Assembly (NCBI RefSeq): GCF_007971525.1
Contig: NZ_CP042437.1
Coordinates: forward strand, 4,216,001 to 4,280,000
Source: Mucilaginibacter ginsenosidivorax
GTDB lineage: Bacteria > Bacteroidota > Bacteroidia > Sphingobacteriales > Sphingobacteriaceae
Length of the DNA: 64,000 bases
Direction of reading: 5' to 3'
This document shows, piece by piece, positions 18,041-26,728 of the stretch. Under the pieces are notes generated by a model. That model saw nothing but the letters and a program-made list of their open reading frames with translations, was not told the origin of the DNA and made no database searches. A program made the position numbers and the translations under genes. Numbering within the stretch: position 1 is the stretch's first letter; each line of letters opens with the position of its first letter.

Positions 18041-18150
18041 AGTCAAGAATCAAGAATCAAGAATCAAGAGATAAGATTTTTTTAAATAGGTAATTAAACC
18101 TGGGATAAGGCGGCTGTCTTGACTCTTGATTCTTAACTCTTGCCTCTTTT
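18041..18150. repeat. Inverted pair of five-unit heptamer arrays between scpA and dxs
   Basis: Five 7-base units (such as AGTCAAG, AATCAAG) run 18041-18075. After 40 bases, five units of the opposite sense (such as CTCTTGA, TTCTTAA) run 18116-18150. The pair can fold into a hairpin. The left array starts 14 bases upstream of the scpA start codon. Confidence 0.85.
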
Positions 18151-18218
18151 TTAATACAAATCGATATGCTTTATTTATAAATAATTAGTTTACTTTGTAA
18201 GTTAAATACAGATTACAA

Positions 18219-20156
18219 ATGTCAATGCAGGTACCGGCCGGCGATTTATTATCAAAAATAAATTACCCTTCTGATTTAAAGCAACTTAGTGAAGATCAAC
18301 TTGGACAGGTTTGCCAGGAGTTGCGCCAGTATATCATCGATGTTGTATCGGTAAATGGCGGCCATTTCGCCGCCAGTCTGGGGGTTGTGGAACTTACAGT
18401 TGCATTGCAATACGTTTTGAACACACCTTACGACCAATTAGTTTGGGACGTAGGCCACCAGGCATACGGCCACAAAATACTCACAGGCCGTCGCGAGGAG
18501 TTTCATACCAACCGGATTTATAAAGGCATCAGCGGTTTTCCCAAACGATCTGAAAGCGAATATGATACTTTTGGCGTTGGCCACTCATCAACGTCTATAT
18601 CTGTTGCTTTGGGAATGGCCGTGGCATCGCAGTACAAAGGCGAAACCGACAGACAGCACGTTGCCGTTATTGGCGACGGCGCCATGACGGCTGGTATGGC
18701 CTTTGAAGCTTTGAACCATGCAGGTATCGAAAACTCCAACCTGTTGGTAATCCTGAACGACAATAACATGTCTATCGATCCTAATGTAGGCGCTTTGAAG
18801 GAATACTTAACGGACATTACTACATCCAAGCCCTACAACCGTTTCCGGGACGATATTGCGCATGTGCTGGCCAAGCTGTCGGCTATTGGCCCGGATGCGT
18901 TTAAAATTGCCCAGAAATTAGAAAAAAGCATAAAAGGCACCCTGCTTAAACGAAGCAACTTTTTTGAAGCTTTAAAATTCAGGTATTTTGGACCGATAGA
19001 CGGCCACGATGTAAACCACCTGGTAAAAGTTTTAAAAGATCTGCGCGATATCCCGGGCCCCAAAATATTACATTGCGTTACCACTAAAGGCAAGGGTTAC
19101 GCCCTGGCCGAAAAAGACCAAACCAAGTGGCACGCCCCCGGTTTATTTGATAAAATTACCGGCGAGATAAAGAAAGCCAAATACGATAAGCCGCAGCCTC
19201 CTAAATACCAGGATGTGTTTGGCCATAGCATTATTGAACTGGCCGAGCAAAATCCTAAAATAATGGGTATTACGCCGGCAATGCCATCGGGCTGTTCGTT
19301 AAACCTGATGATGAAGGCTATGCCTAACCGTGCTTTTGACGTGGGCATTGCCGAGCAGCACGCGGTAACTTTCTCGGCCGGTTTGGCAACACAAGGCCTG
19401 GTTCCGTTTTGTAATATCTATTCCAGCTTTATGCAAAGGGCGTATGACCAGGTGATACACGATGTGGCCATACAAAAACTTAATGTGGTGCTTTGTCTTG
19501 ATCGCGCCGGTTTTGCCGGTGCAGATGGCCCAACTCACCACGGCGCTTATGACCTGGCCTATATGCGTTGCATCCCGAACATGACGGTATCGGCACCGAT
19601 GAACGAGGAAGAACTGCGTAACCTGATGTACACAGCCCAGCAGGAAAACATGGGGCCTTTTGTAATAAGGTATCCCCGTGGTAATGGTGTGATGGTTGAC
19701 TGGCAACGCCCCTTCAAGGCCATCCCGGTAGGTAAAGGCCGCAAAATTTGCGACGGTGAAGATGTAGCGATACTCTCTATCGGAGCCATCGGGAACGAGG
19801 CTGTAAAAGCCATAGCCGCGCTAAATAACGAGGGCTACTATCCTGCTCATTACGATATGCGTTTTGTGAAACCACTTGATGAAGCTTTACTACACGAGGT
19901 ATTCAGGAAGTTTGATAAAGTGATTACGGTTGAAGACGGTTGCCTTGAAGGCGGGATGGGCAGTGCGATACTGGAATTTATGGCCGATAACGGCTATCAA
20001 AAAACCCAGGTAAAACGCTTAGGTATACCTGACAGGATTGTTGAACACGGCGAACAACCCGAACTTTGGGCCGAATGTGGTTTTGATGCCGACGGAATTG
20101 CCAGGCAGGTTAAAAACTTAGGCGCCCAGCGCAATGCGCATACTATCGCATCGTAA
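18219..20156 (+). CDS. dxs: 1-deoxy-D-xylulose-5-phosphate synthase
   Basis: Dxs condenses pyruvate and glyceraldehyde 3-phosphate to DXP, the first step of the MEP isoprenoid pathway. The 645-residue protein has the thiamine-diphosphate site GDGAMTAGMAFEALNHAG (residues about 150-170) with downstream NDNNMSI, the FRYFGPIDGHD motif, the pyrimidine-domain DVGIAEQHAVTFSAGLA, and the C-terminal transketolase domain (VEDGCLEGGMGSAI). Length is normal. It is monocistronic, divergent from scpA, and followed by the family B hairpin. Confidence 0.97.
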   Translation: MSMQVPAGDLLSKINYPSDLKQLSEDQLGQVCQELRQYIIDVVSVNGGHFAASLGVVELTVALQYVLNTPYDQLVWDVGHQAYGHKILTGRREEFHTNRIYKGISGFPKRSESEYDTFGVGHSSTSISVALGMAVASQYKGETDRQHVAVIGDGAMTAGMAFEALNHAGIENSNLLVILNDNNMSIDPNVGALKEYLTDITTSKPYNRFRDDIAHVLAKLSAIGPDAFKIAQKLEKSIKGTLLKRSNFFEALKFRYFGPIDGHDVNHLVKVLKDLRDIPGPKILHCVTTKGKGYALAEKDQTKWHAPGLFDKITGEIKKAKYDKPQPPKYQDVFGHSIIELAEQNPKIMGITPAMPSGCSLNLMMKAMPNRAFDVGIAEQHAVTFSAGLATQGLVPFCNIYSSFMQRAYDQVIHDVAIQKLNVVLCLDRAGFAGADGPTHHGAYDLAYMRCIPNMTVSAPMNEEELRNLMYTAQQENMGPFVIRYPRGNGVMVDWQRPFKAIPVGKGRKICDGEDVAILSIGAIGNEAVKAIAALNNEGYYPAHYDMRFVKPLDEALLHEVFRKFDKVITVEDGCLEGGMGSAILEFMADNGYQKTQVKRLGIPDRIVEHGEQPELWAECGFDADGIARQVKNLGAQRNAHTIAS

Positions 20157-20190
20157 AATTTAGAATAATTCAGTAGTCAATTAAATAGCT

Positions 20191-20392
20191 TGTCATTTCG
20201 ACGAACCAAGCGTAGGCTGGTGTGTTGGAGGTGAGGAGAAACAATCTCTTGAGCGTAGCGAAAAATCTTGTACGCCTTGCATCCCGATAGACTTTGTTGG
20301 TGAAGGGTGATCAAGATTTTTCGCTACGCTCAAGAGATAGTTTCTCTTTCGCACCACCCGTGCCACACCCCACTCGCTCTATCGAAATGACA
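20191..20392. repeat. Family B long palindrome after dxs
   Basis: A 202-base imperfect palindrome starts TGTCATTTCGA and ends with its complement at 20392. Its inner arms (about 20240-20270 and 20312-20342) are 31 bases long with a single mismatch and include GAGCGTAGCGAAAAATCTTG. It sits between the convergent genes dxs and lpxH-like and ends in a T-run, so it could act as a bidirectional terminator. No ORF is supported in it. Confidence 0.88.
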
Positions 20393-20438
20393 TTTTTTTA
20401 AGGATATCTACACAAATAGGTAGCGTAAAAGAGTTGCT

Positions 20439-21293
20439 CTACTCAGTTTCCTGTCTAAACCTGTCTAACAAATTTTTAACATCCATTTTGGCATCAAGGT
20501 CTTCGGCATCGGTTTTGTCATCCTCGTCGGCATCGGTGTTAAACTCTTCAGGATTGTATTTGAAGATAGTCCAGTTGCCGTTCTGGTATTCAAGTGAGGA
20601 TAGGCTTTCAACCCAATCGCCCGAGTTAAGGTACAGTACAGACCCCGTTTTATCGGTATTTTCTATCTGCCTGATCTCGGCATGGTGAATATGTCCGCAA
20701 ATTACATACTGGTAGTTTTTATCAACAGCAAGGTCGGCGGCGGTTTGCTCAAATTGGTTTATAAACTTTACAGCCTCCTTAAAGCGGGCTTTCACCTTTT
20801 GCGAGAAACTCATTTTCTGACGGCCAATAGCGGTTAATAACCAATTGGTCATGCTGTTAATAAGTATCAGGGTATCGTAGCCTACGGCGCCCAGTTTGGC
20901 CAGCCATTTGGAGTGCTGCATGGTAACATCAAAAACATCGCCATGAAAAATCCAGGCTTTTTTGCCATCAATATTTAATACTACTTTGTTGAGCAGTTTG
21001 AAGGAACCGAGGTCAAAATCGGCAAATTTACGCAGCATCTCATCGTGGTTGCCGGTAAGATAGTATACGGGGATGCCCTCGGTAACAAATTTTAATATAC
21101 GCCTAACCACCTTCATATGCGCCTCGGGCCAATACGATTTGCTGAACTGCCAGATGTCAATGATATCGCCGTTAAGGATAAGTATTTTAGGCTTAATGCT
21201 TTTTAAATATTTAAGCAATTCTTTTGAATGACATCCATAAGTACCAAGATGAACATCGGATATTACTACAATATCTACTTCGCGTTTTGCCAT
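20439..21293 (-). CDS. LpxH-like UDP-2,3-diacylglucosamine diphosphatase family metallophosphoesterase
   Basis: The 284-residue protein has the calcineurin-like metal motifs: DVHLG (about 13-17), GDIIDIW, GNHDE, HGDVFD and GHIHHAE. The GDIIDIW...GNHDEML arrangement and the two-helix insertion are those of the LpxH family, which cleaves UDP-diacylglucosamine to lipid X in lipid A synthesis. The C-terminus carries an acidic tail (about residues 252-270, rich in Asp and Glu) unusual for LpxH. Bacteroidota paralogues of this type may act on other substrates, so I withhold the lpxH name. Confidence 0.85.
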   Translation of the reverse strand: MAKREVDIVVISDVHLGTYGCHSKELLKYLKSIKPKILILNGDIIDIWQFSKSYWPEAHMKVVRRILKFVTEGIPVYYLTGNHDEMLRKFADFDLGSFKLLNKVVLNIDGKKAWIFHGDVFDVTMQHSKWLAKLGAVGYDTLILINSMTNWLLTAIGRQKMSFSQKVKARFKEAVKFINQFEQTAADLAVDKNYQYVICGHIHHAEIRQIENTDKTGSVLYLNSGDWVESLSSLEYQNGNWTIFKYNPEEFNTDADEDDKTDAEDLDAKMDVKNLLDRFRQETE

Positions 21294-21368
21294 TAAAATT
21301 AGGGGATTAAATGCACAGGCGGCAGGTTTTGCCGATTCTTGAATTTTAAATAAATACTAAACAAACGA

Positions 21369-21479
21369 TTATTCGTCGTCTTCGTCCTCATTAACAGTTA
21401 ATTCATAAGGGCTGATATAGAAGATACCTACCAACAGCAGTAAAGCTATAACAACCAAATAAGCGTATTCAAAATTCAT
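21369..21479 (-). CDS. 36-residue single-span membrane protein
   Basis: ATG at 21479 to TAA at 21369 encodes MNFEYAYLVVIALLLLVGIF, then YISPYELTVNEDEDDE. It is one clear membrane helix (about residues 5-23) with a short, strongly acidic C-terminal tail. It lies between the lpxH-like gene and the DinB gene on the same strand, 72 bases upstream of DinB's end, and its codons are those of neighbouring genes. The neat helix-plus-tail design makes it likely real. No function is known. Confidence 0.6.
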   Translation of the reverse strand: MNFEYAYLVVIALLLLVGIFYISPYELTVNEDEDDE

Positions 21480-21551
21480 CACAATGATTTTTACAAATAT
21501 CAGAAACCTAACATTATCACACTGTTAAGACTCTGTTAAATGTGAAAGGTT

Positions 21552-22082
21552 TCATGCCTGCGATAATTTATTTTTGATACGCTCCAGCTGTTTTAAATGG
21601 TGCTCCAGGTGTATCCGGATAAACCGGAACCATTGCCTGGCGTTAAGCATGCCCAACCGCGGATGTTTATAACGGCTTGCAGCCGGGGCCCCGTCAATAA
21701 GCGGCGCGGTGGTATCCATTCGTTTACGGCATTTGATGATCAGGTTTTTGGCGTCTTCTTTGCTTATTTTAGCGGCAACCATTTTGTCAGAAACAGCATC
21801 AGGTATTTTAACTTTTACCGGCGGAAACATCCCCATTAACAATAACAGGCGCCCTTCCCAGGTTACGCCGGCTTTAGTTGGCGGGCAGCTGCCATGTGTA
21901 CACCGCTCCAATGCTATTGACGAACCTAAGGTAGCCTGCAATATGTGGCTGTAAACCTCGGCGTATGACCAACCGCCGCCAGGCGGAGTTTCGGCAAACT
22001 GATCATCTGGAATGGTGTCCAGTTTTTCGCGGTAACTGTCAAGGGCGGCGTTAATGTAGCGGCGTTCTTTTACGGTGCTCAT
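21552..22082 (-). CDS. DinB-superfamily protein
   Basis: The 176-residue protein is a DinB/YfiT four-helix-bundle protein. The metal-ligand histidines are placed as expected: His in EVYSHILQAT (first helix pair) and HLEHHLKQL near the end. The GGGWSYAEVYSHI segment matches the family's W-x(n)-H signature. Such proteins are putative metal-dependent enzymes, some of them thiol (bacillithiol) S-transferases, which fits the bshC gene in this window. Its start codon overlaps the stop of the upstream HicB-like gene by 4 bases (ATGA), so the two are coupled. Confidence 0.85.
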   Translation of the reverse strand: MSTVKERRYINAALDSYREKLDTIPDDQFAETPPGGGWSYAEVYSHILQATLGSSIALERCTHGSCPPTKAGVTWEGRLLLLMGMFPPVKVKIPDAVSDKMVAAKISKEDAKNLIIKCRKRMDTTAPLIDGAPAASRYKHPRLGMLNARQWFRFIRIHLEHHLKQLERIKNKLSQA

Positions 22083-22246
22083 GAATCGAAACTTTCTATG
22101 TATAACCTGATTGCTTCTTTAGCCATATCAATGGCTTCTTCAATCGTTTCTCCTTCAGTAAAACAACCAGGTAACTCAGGAACAGAAACACTAAATCCGC
22201 CTTCTTGCTCGGCAGTTAGTAATATACAGTATGAGGGTCGCGCCAT
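22079..22246 (-). CDS. HicB-like (UPF0150) antitoxin-type protein, without hicA
   Basis: The conserved part reads CILLTAEQEGGFSVSVPELPGCFTEG, then ETIEEAIDMAKEAIRLYIE, the complete HicB/UPF0150 domain. An ATG at 22246 gives 55 residues; an ATG at 22282 adds twelve, and either may be used. HicB normally neutralises the HicA mRNA interferase encoded next to it. Here there is no room for HicA upstream (the divergent gene begins at 22410) and downstream is DinB. It has no DNA-binding domain. It is an orphan, and its coupling to DinB is unusual. Confidence 0.8.
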   Translation of the reverse strand: MARPSYCILLTAEQEGGFSVSVPELPGCFTEGETIEEAIDMAKEAIRLYIESFDS

Positions 22247-22409
22247 ATACAAATTTACATAATAATTTCTTTTACTATTCATTTGCTGTAAGGCATTATA
22301 TTAATAACACAATTGTTAAAACTTAATAACTGAAGTACCGCGTTGTTCCGATAGGCCAACATATGTATATTTGATTTGTCTGCATTTTATCAACGGATAC
22401 AACCCTATC

Positions 22410-23597
22410 ATGAAATACATTTGCCTTTTCCTATGTTTTTTAATAACCCAACAAATTCTTGCGCAATCAAAGCTGCCGGTTATAAAAGCTACCTCAAAAA
22501 CTGTATCAATAAATGATGGGGGGTATTTTGATAAAAATGTATGGTCGCTTTCGCCGGCAGCCCGGCCCGATGTTTTTACCGCCGATAGAACGCGAAAAGC
22601 CAAATGGGTTACATTTTATACCGATATTGATTCTATCAGGGTAAAAGTAAAGCCTGGTACACGGTTCAATTTTATTATTCTGCTAAACGGTAAAGATTCC
22701 TGCTACACCCAAATTGCCAGCGCTATCCCGCCCGATGATAAAATAAAAAACAAGATACTTACTACAGATACCATTCCATTTAAGCTTACCGGTTTTAACG
22801 CCATTAAGATAGTTGCCGTTATTAACAATACCGATACGTTAAACCTGCACTTTGACATCAGCTCTTTTGATTTTCATTTAACCAGGGATGCCATATTGCA
22901 TAAAACAAAATTATTATCAAATCAGCCTGATGCCCTGGCGGGTAAAACCAGGCCAAATTACAAAAACCTTAACAAGGTTTTTAAACTGCAAATGGGTAAC
23001 CTGGTGATAAACAACCCCGAGGTGCTTACCACCAACATAACAGCACATGAAATGGATGGCCGTATTGGCTGGAACGTGTTTGAAGGCAAACAGGTAGAGG
23101 TGGATTACGACCATAATTTACTGATTATCCATTCGGAGTTACCCCGTGCTTTAAACGGCTATATCAGATCAAAAATGGAATTTGCACGTTCGTTTCCGTA
23201 CATTAAAGGCACGTTTGTAATAAACGGCAAAAAACATACGGGTAATTTCAGTATGGATATAGGGTCTGAACAAGCCATTATTTTAGATAGCACCTGGGCC
23301 GCGAGAGAAAAATTTGCCGCCAATTTAAAACTCATTCGCACCGTTATACTTCACGATCCGCAGGGAACAGCATTTGAAACAAGGACGGTATTATCACCGG
23401 CTTTTAACTTGAACAGCTTTAACCTTACAAACATACCAACGCTGATATTAGGATCTAAAAATCCGGTTGGTTTTGAGATAAACTATTTGGGTAATGATTT
23501 GTTAAAACGTTTTAATATGATCCTTGATTTTAAAAACGATTACCTGTACCTGAAGCCCAATAAGTTGACTAATATAAAGTACAGGGATAACTCATAA
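22410..23597 (+). CDS. Secreted retropepsin-like protein
   Basis: From ATG 22410 the protein is 395 residues, with a signal peptide (MKYICLFLCFLITQQILAQ). The first half is beta-rich and unrecognised. The second half looks like an aspartic-protease-type barrel: FVINGKKHTGNFSMDIGSEQ (about residues 275-295) corresponds to the flap-side strand and catalytic loop, and GFEINYLGNDLLKRFNMILDF to the closing strands, as in Bacteroidota retropepsin-like proteins. The usual DTG/DSG triad reads DIG-S, so activity is doubtful. An in-frame upstream start at 22371 would spoil the signal peptide. Confidence 0.6.
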   Translation: MKYICLFLCFLITQQILAQSKLPVIKATSKTVSINDGGYFDKNVWSLSPAARPDVFTADRTRKAKWVTFYTDIDSIRVKVKPGTRFNFIILLNGKDSCYTQIASAIPPDDKIKNKILTTDTIPFKLTGFNAIKIVAVINNTDTLNLHFDISSFDFHLTRDAILHKTKLLSNQPDALAGKTRPNYKNLNKVFKLQMGNLVINNPEVLTTNITAHEMDGRIGWNVFEGKQVEVDYDHNLLIIHSELPRALNGYIRSKMEFARSFPYIKGTFVINGKKHTGNFSMDIGSEQAIILDSTWAAREKFAANLKLIRTVILHDPQGTAFETRTVLSPAFNLNSFNLTNIPTLILGSKNPVGFEINYLGNDLLKRFNMILDFKNDYLYLKPNKLTNIKYRDNS

Positions 23598-23714
23598 CAT
23601 CATGGTGTAACCATATTTTGCTTTAATGAAAACAACTTATGTAAGGCCTCATGGCTGTTTTTACAATTAAATTGGATAATATTGTAATATAGAAGTATTA
23701 GCACTTTAATATTG

Positions 23715-24851
23715 ATGAAAAAAGCTTTAATAACGGGCATTACTGGTCAGGATGGTGCATACTTAGCTGAATTTTTATTAAAAAAGGGCTATGAAGTACA
23801 TGGCGTAAAAAGGAGATCGTCGTTATTAAACACTGACAGGATTGATCATTTATACGCCGATCCGCATGAAGCTAATGTGAAATTTAAACTTCATTATGGC
23901 GACCTTACCGATTCTACCAACCTCATCAGGCTGGTTCAGGAGGTACAACCCGATGAGATTTATAACCTGGCCGCGCAAAGCCACGTTAAGGTAAGCTTTG
24001 ACACTCCCGAATATACCGCCAATGCTGATGGAATAGGCACACTCCGTATTTTAGAAGCGGTGAGGCTGCTTGATCTTACCAAAAAAACCAAAATATACCA
24101 GGCCTCCACATCCGAGCTTTATGGCCTGGTTCAGGCTGTGCCGCAAAGTGAAACTACACCGTTTTATCCAAGATCGCCGTACGCGGTGGCAAAAATGTAC
24201 GCCTACTGGATAATAGTGAATTATCGCGAAGCTTATGGAATGTATGCCTGCAATGGCATTTTATTTAACCATGAAAGCCCTATCCGGGGCGAAACATTTG
24301 TTACCCGTAAAATTACGCGTGCGGCTTCAAAAATTGCATTAGGTTTGCAGGATTGCCTGTATGTGGGCAATCTATCGGCCCAGCGCGATTGGGGGCATGC
24401 CAAAGACTATATTGAGGCCATGTGGCTGATGCTGCAACAGGACAAAGCCGAGGATTTTGTTATAGCTACCGGTGTAACCACAACCGTGCGCGATTTTATA
24501 AAAATGGCTTTTAACGAGTTAGGCATCGAAGTTGAATTTAGTGGCCGCGATAAGTATGAACGCGGCGTGATTATTGATATTGATGAACAACGTGCTTTTG
24601 AACTTGGTTTAAACCTCGATTTTTTAAGATTCGGGCAAACGGTTGTTAAGGTTGACCCCAGCTATTTTAGGCCTACCGAGGTTGACCTGCTAATTGGCGA
24701 CGCCACAAAAGCGTTTGAAAAATTAGGCTGGAAACCTAAATATGATTTGCAGGCCCTGGTTACCGATATGATACAGGCCGATTTGCATTTGGTAAAAAAG
24801 GACGAGTATTTGAAAAAGGGTGGCTTTGCAACATTAAATTATTTTGAATAA
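23715..24851 (+). CDS. gmd: GDP-mannose 4,6-dehydratase
   Basis: Gmd converts GDP-mannose to GDP-4-keto-6-deoxymannose, the precursor of GDP-fucose and related deoxysugars for surface glycans. From ATG 23715 it is 378 residues. It shows the Rossmann motif GITGQDGAYLAEFLL, the LHYGDLTDSTNL NADP-site segment, the catalytic Ser-Tyr-Lys set (STSELYGLV; YAVAKMYAYW), and the family motif NHESP-RGETFVTRKITRA, here with Ile in place of the usual Arg. No fcl or glycosyltransferase follows; the next gene is Wzi/RemB-like, 23 bases downstream. Confidence 0.95.
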   Translation: MKKALITGITGQDGAYLAEFLLKKGYEVHGVKRRSSLLNTDRIDHLYADPHEANVKFKLHYGDLTDSTNLIRLVQEVQPDEIYNLAAQSHVKVSFDTPEYTANADGIGTLRILEAVRLLDLTKKTKIYQASTSELYGLVQAVPQSETTPFYPRSPYAVAKMYAYWIIVNYREAYGMYACNGILFNHESPIRGETFVTRKITRAASKIALGLQDCLYVGNLSAQRDWGHAKDYIEAMWLMLQQDKAEDFVIATGVTTTVRDFIKMAFNELGIEVEFSGRDKYERGVIIDIDEQRAFELGLNLDFLRFGQTVVKVDPSYFRPTEVDLLIGDATKAFEKLGWKPKYDLQALVTDMIQADLHLVKKDEYLKKGGFATLNYFE

Positions 24852-24874
24852 AAATTGATCTATCAATTCTACAT

Positions 24875-26461
24875 ATGAAGAAAATATTTACCGCAATTAT
24901 ATTATTTGTTTTAACAGGTGGAATTGTAAAAGCCCAGTCTGAGTATCAACCCTATTCGTACCAGTTTTACCAAAAGCTTAACGAAGATGTGTACTCCACC
25001 AAAACCCGGGTGCACAGTTCTTTAAAACCGTTTTTGGACGATTCATTGCTGAAACATCATTATGATTCACTGATGAACAGTGCGGGTGGGTTTAAAGGTC
25101 GTTTTTTTAGTGAACATCAGATAGATGTAAAAAGCAATAATGCCACTTTTTATGCCGACCTGCTGCCCGACTTTAATTTGAGCCGCGATTTTTCAGGAAA
25201 GAAAAATACAAGTTTCGGCTCGTTAGGGCTACAAATTGGTGGTACCCTGGGCAGCCAGCTATCTTACAACATAACCGGGTACGAAAACCGGGCGCAGTTA
25301 CCAGAGTATCTGGCTACTTACACCAACCAGGTGGGCATAGTGCGCGGGCAGGCATATGGCAGCCTTTACGGCAGCGAGTACCGCTGGTCGTACATTACAG
25401 GGCTGGTATCTTACACACCAAGCAAATATTTAAATGTTAGCCTGGGGCGCGATAAAAATTTTATAGGCGATGGTTACCGGTCGGTACTTTTGTCTGATTA
25501 TGCATCGCCCTACCCGTTTTTTAAAGTAACGGCCACATTGGGCGATGTTAGGTATATGGCCATGTGGACTTATATGGATGATCCTTTATCTGCACGGGTT
25601 GACAATAATGATCGTAAGAAGTTTGCAGTATTTCACTATTTAGACTGGAATGTAAGCGACCGCCTGGCTTTCGGATTTTTTGATTCGATTATATGGGGTG
25701 CTAAAGACGATGCTGGCCACCAGCGTGGGTTTGATTTTACCTACATCAATCCTTTAATATTTCTGAGGCCGGTTGAAGCATCCAACGGCTCGCCAGACAA
25801 TGCGCTGATAGGTTTTACCGGCAGGTACAAAATTACCGATGGCATTACCGCTTATGGCCAGTTTGCATTGGATGAGTTTGAAAGTAAAAACTTTTTCTCC
25901 AGCAACGGCAGTTCCCGTAACAAGTATGCCTGGCAAATTGGCTTCAGGGGCGCAAACCTGTTTGCCATTAAAGGCCTTAACTATTTAGTTGAAAGCAATA
26001 ACGTTAAGCCATACACTTATTCGGAACGTAGCTCGGTACAAAACTATGCAGATAATGGCGAGCCATTGGCTCACCCCTGGGGAGCAAACCTGCGCGAGGT
26101 TGTGGGCTTGTTAAATTACTCGTACAAACGGTTTGACTTTAGCGGTGAGCTTGATTACGGGCATTATGGATTAGATATAAACGGCCAGAATTATGGTAAA
26201 GACCTTTTTCAATTGTACATCGATCCATCAAGGCAGTATGGCAACTACACAGGGCAGGGCTTAACCACCAACATGGTTTTCCTGGAGGGGAAAATAGCTT
26301 ATTTGCTAAACCCCAAATATAACCTGCGCATTGAGTTGGGCGGCCTTTACCGTACCGAGAAAAATGATCAGTTTCATGACAAAACCGCTATGCTGAGTTT
26401 TGGTATCCGCAGTTCCTTTAGGAGTATGTATAATGATTTAGCAAGTTATAAGGCGCATTAA
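24875..26461 (+). CDS. Wzi/RemB-like outer-membrane beta-barrel protein
   Basis: The 528-residue protein has a signal peptide (MKKIFTAIILFVLTGGIVKAQ) and a barrel with the capsule-assembly Wzi family signature GRDKNFIGDGYRSVLLSDYA. In Escherichia coli Wzi binds capsule at the surface; in gliding Flavobacteria the related RemB supports adhesion. The gene follows gmd closely, so a role in anchoring or exporting a deoxysugar-containing polysaccharide is a reasonable inference. No other capsule gene is in the window. Confidence 0.82.
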   Translation: MKKIFTAIILFVLTGGIVKAQSEYQPYSYQFYQKLNEDVYSTKTRVHSSLKPFLDDSLLKHHYDSLMNSAGGFKGRFFSEHQIDVKSNNATFYADLLPDFNLSRDFSGKKNTSFGSLGLQIGGTLGSQLSYNITGYENRAQLPEYLATYTNQVGIVRGQAYGSLYGSEYRWSYITGLVSYTPSKYLNVSLGRDKNFIGDGYRSVLLSDYASPYPFFKVTATLGDVRYMAMWTYMDDPLSARVDNNDRKKFAVFHYLDWNVSDRLAFGFFDSIIWGAKDDAGHQRGFDFTYINPLIFLRPVEASNGSPDNALIGFTGRYKITDGITAYGQFALDEFESKNFFSSNGSSRNKYAWQIGFRGANLFAIKGLNYLVESNNVKPYTYSERSSVQNYADNGEPLAHPWGANLREVVGLLNYSYKRFDFSGELDYGHYGLDINGQNYGKDLFQLYIDPSRQYGNYTGQGLTTNMVFLEGKIAYLLNPKYNLRIELGGLYRTEKNDQFHDKTAMLSFGIRSSFRSMYNDLASYKAH

Positions 26462-26509
26462 TAAGGGATGATAGCCGAGATTTAAAATTTACTTTTTGTA
26501 TATTTGGAT

Positions 26510-26728
26510 ATGATAAGGACAGTTGTTAAGCCCGTTAATAGGAATATCTCTATCAGTTTGCCGGAAGATTTTGTTGGTAAGCAAGTAGAGGTAATTGCAT
26601 TTACAATTGAAGAGGCGAATAAATCAACTGAGATAAAGGACGACGTTAAGACTCATTTTGCAAGCGAAAAGGTTTTGTCAAAAGACTGGTTAACTCCCGG
26701 AGAAGATTTGGCATGGCAGGATTTGTAA
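26510..26728 (+). CDS. MazE/AbrB-like antitoxin of a type II toxin-antitoxin pair
   Basis: From ATG 26510 it is 72 residues. The N-terminal half (VVKPVNRNISISLPEDFVG) forms the short beta-strand pattern of an antitoxin DNA-binding domain, and the acidic C-terminal half (about 45-72, ending GEDLAWQDL) would wrap the toxin. The assignment rests mainly on context: its end overlaps the start of a PemK/MazF-type toxin gene by 16 bases. A TTG at 26504 is in frame but less likely. Antitoxins of this type usually repress their own promoter. Confidence 0.75.
   Translation: MIRTVVKPVNRNISISLPEDFVGKQVEVIAFTIEEANKSTEIKDDVKTHFASEKVLSKDWLTPGEDLAWQDL

Noticed and set aside
18041..18150. The regular short repeats as a CRISPR array
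   Set aside because: Units are 7 bases and directly tandem with no unique spacers of constant length, and there are no cas genes.
22247..22410. A hicA toxin gene next to the HicB-like gene
   Set aside because: The gap is only about 130-160 bases and neither strand has a HicA-like frame.
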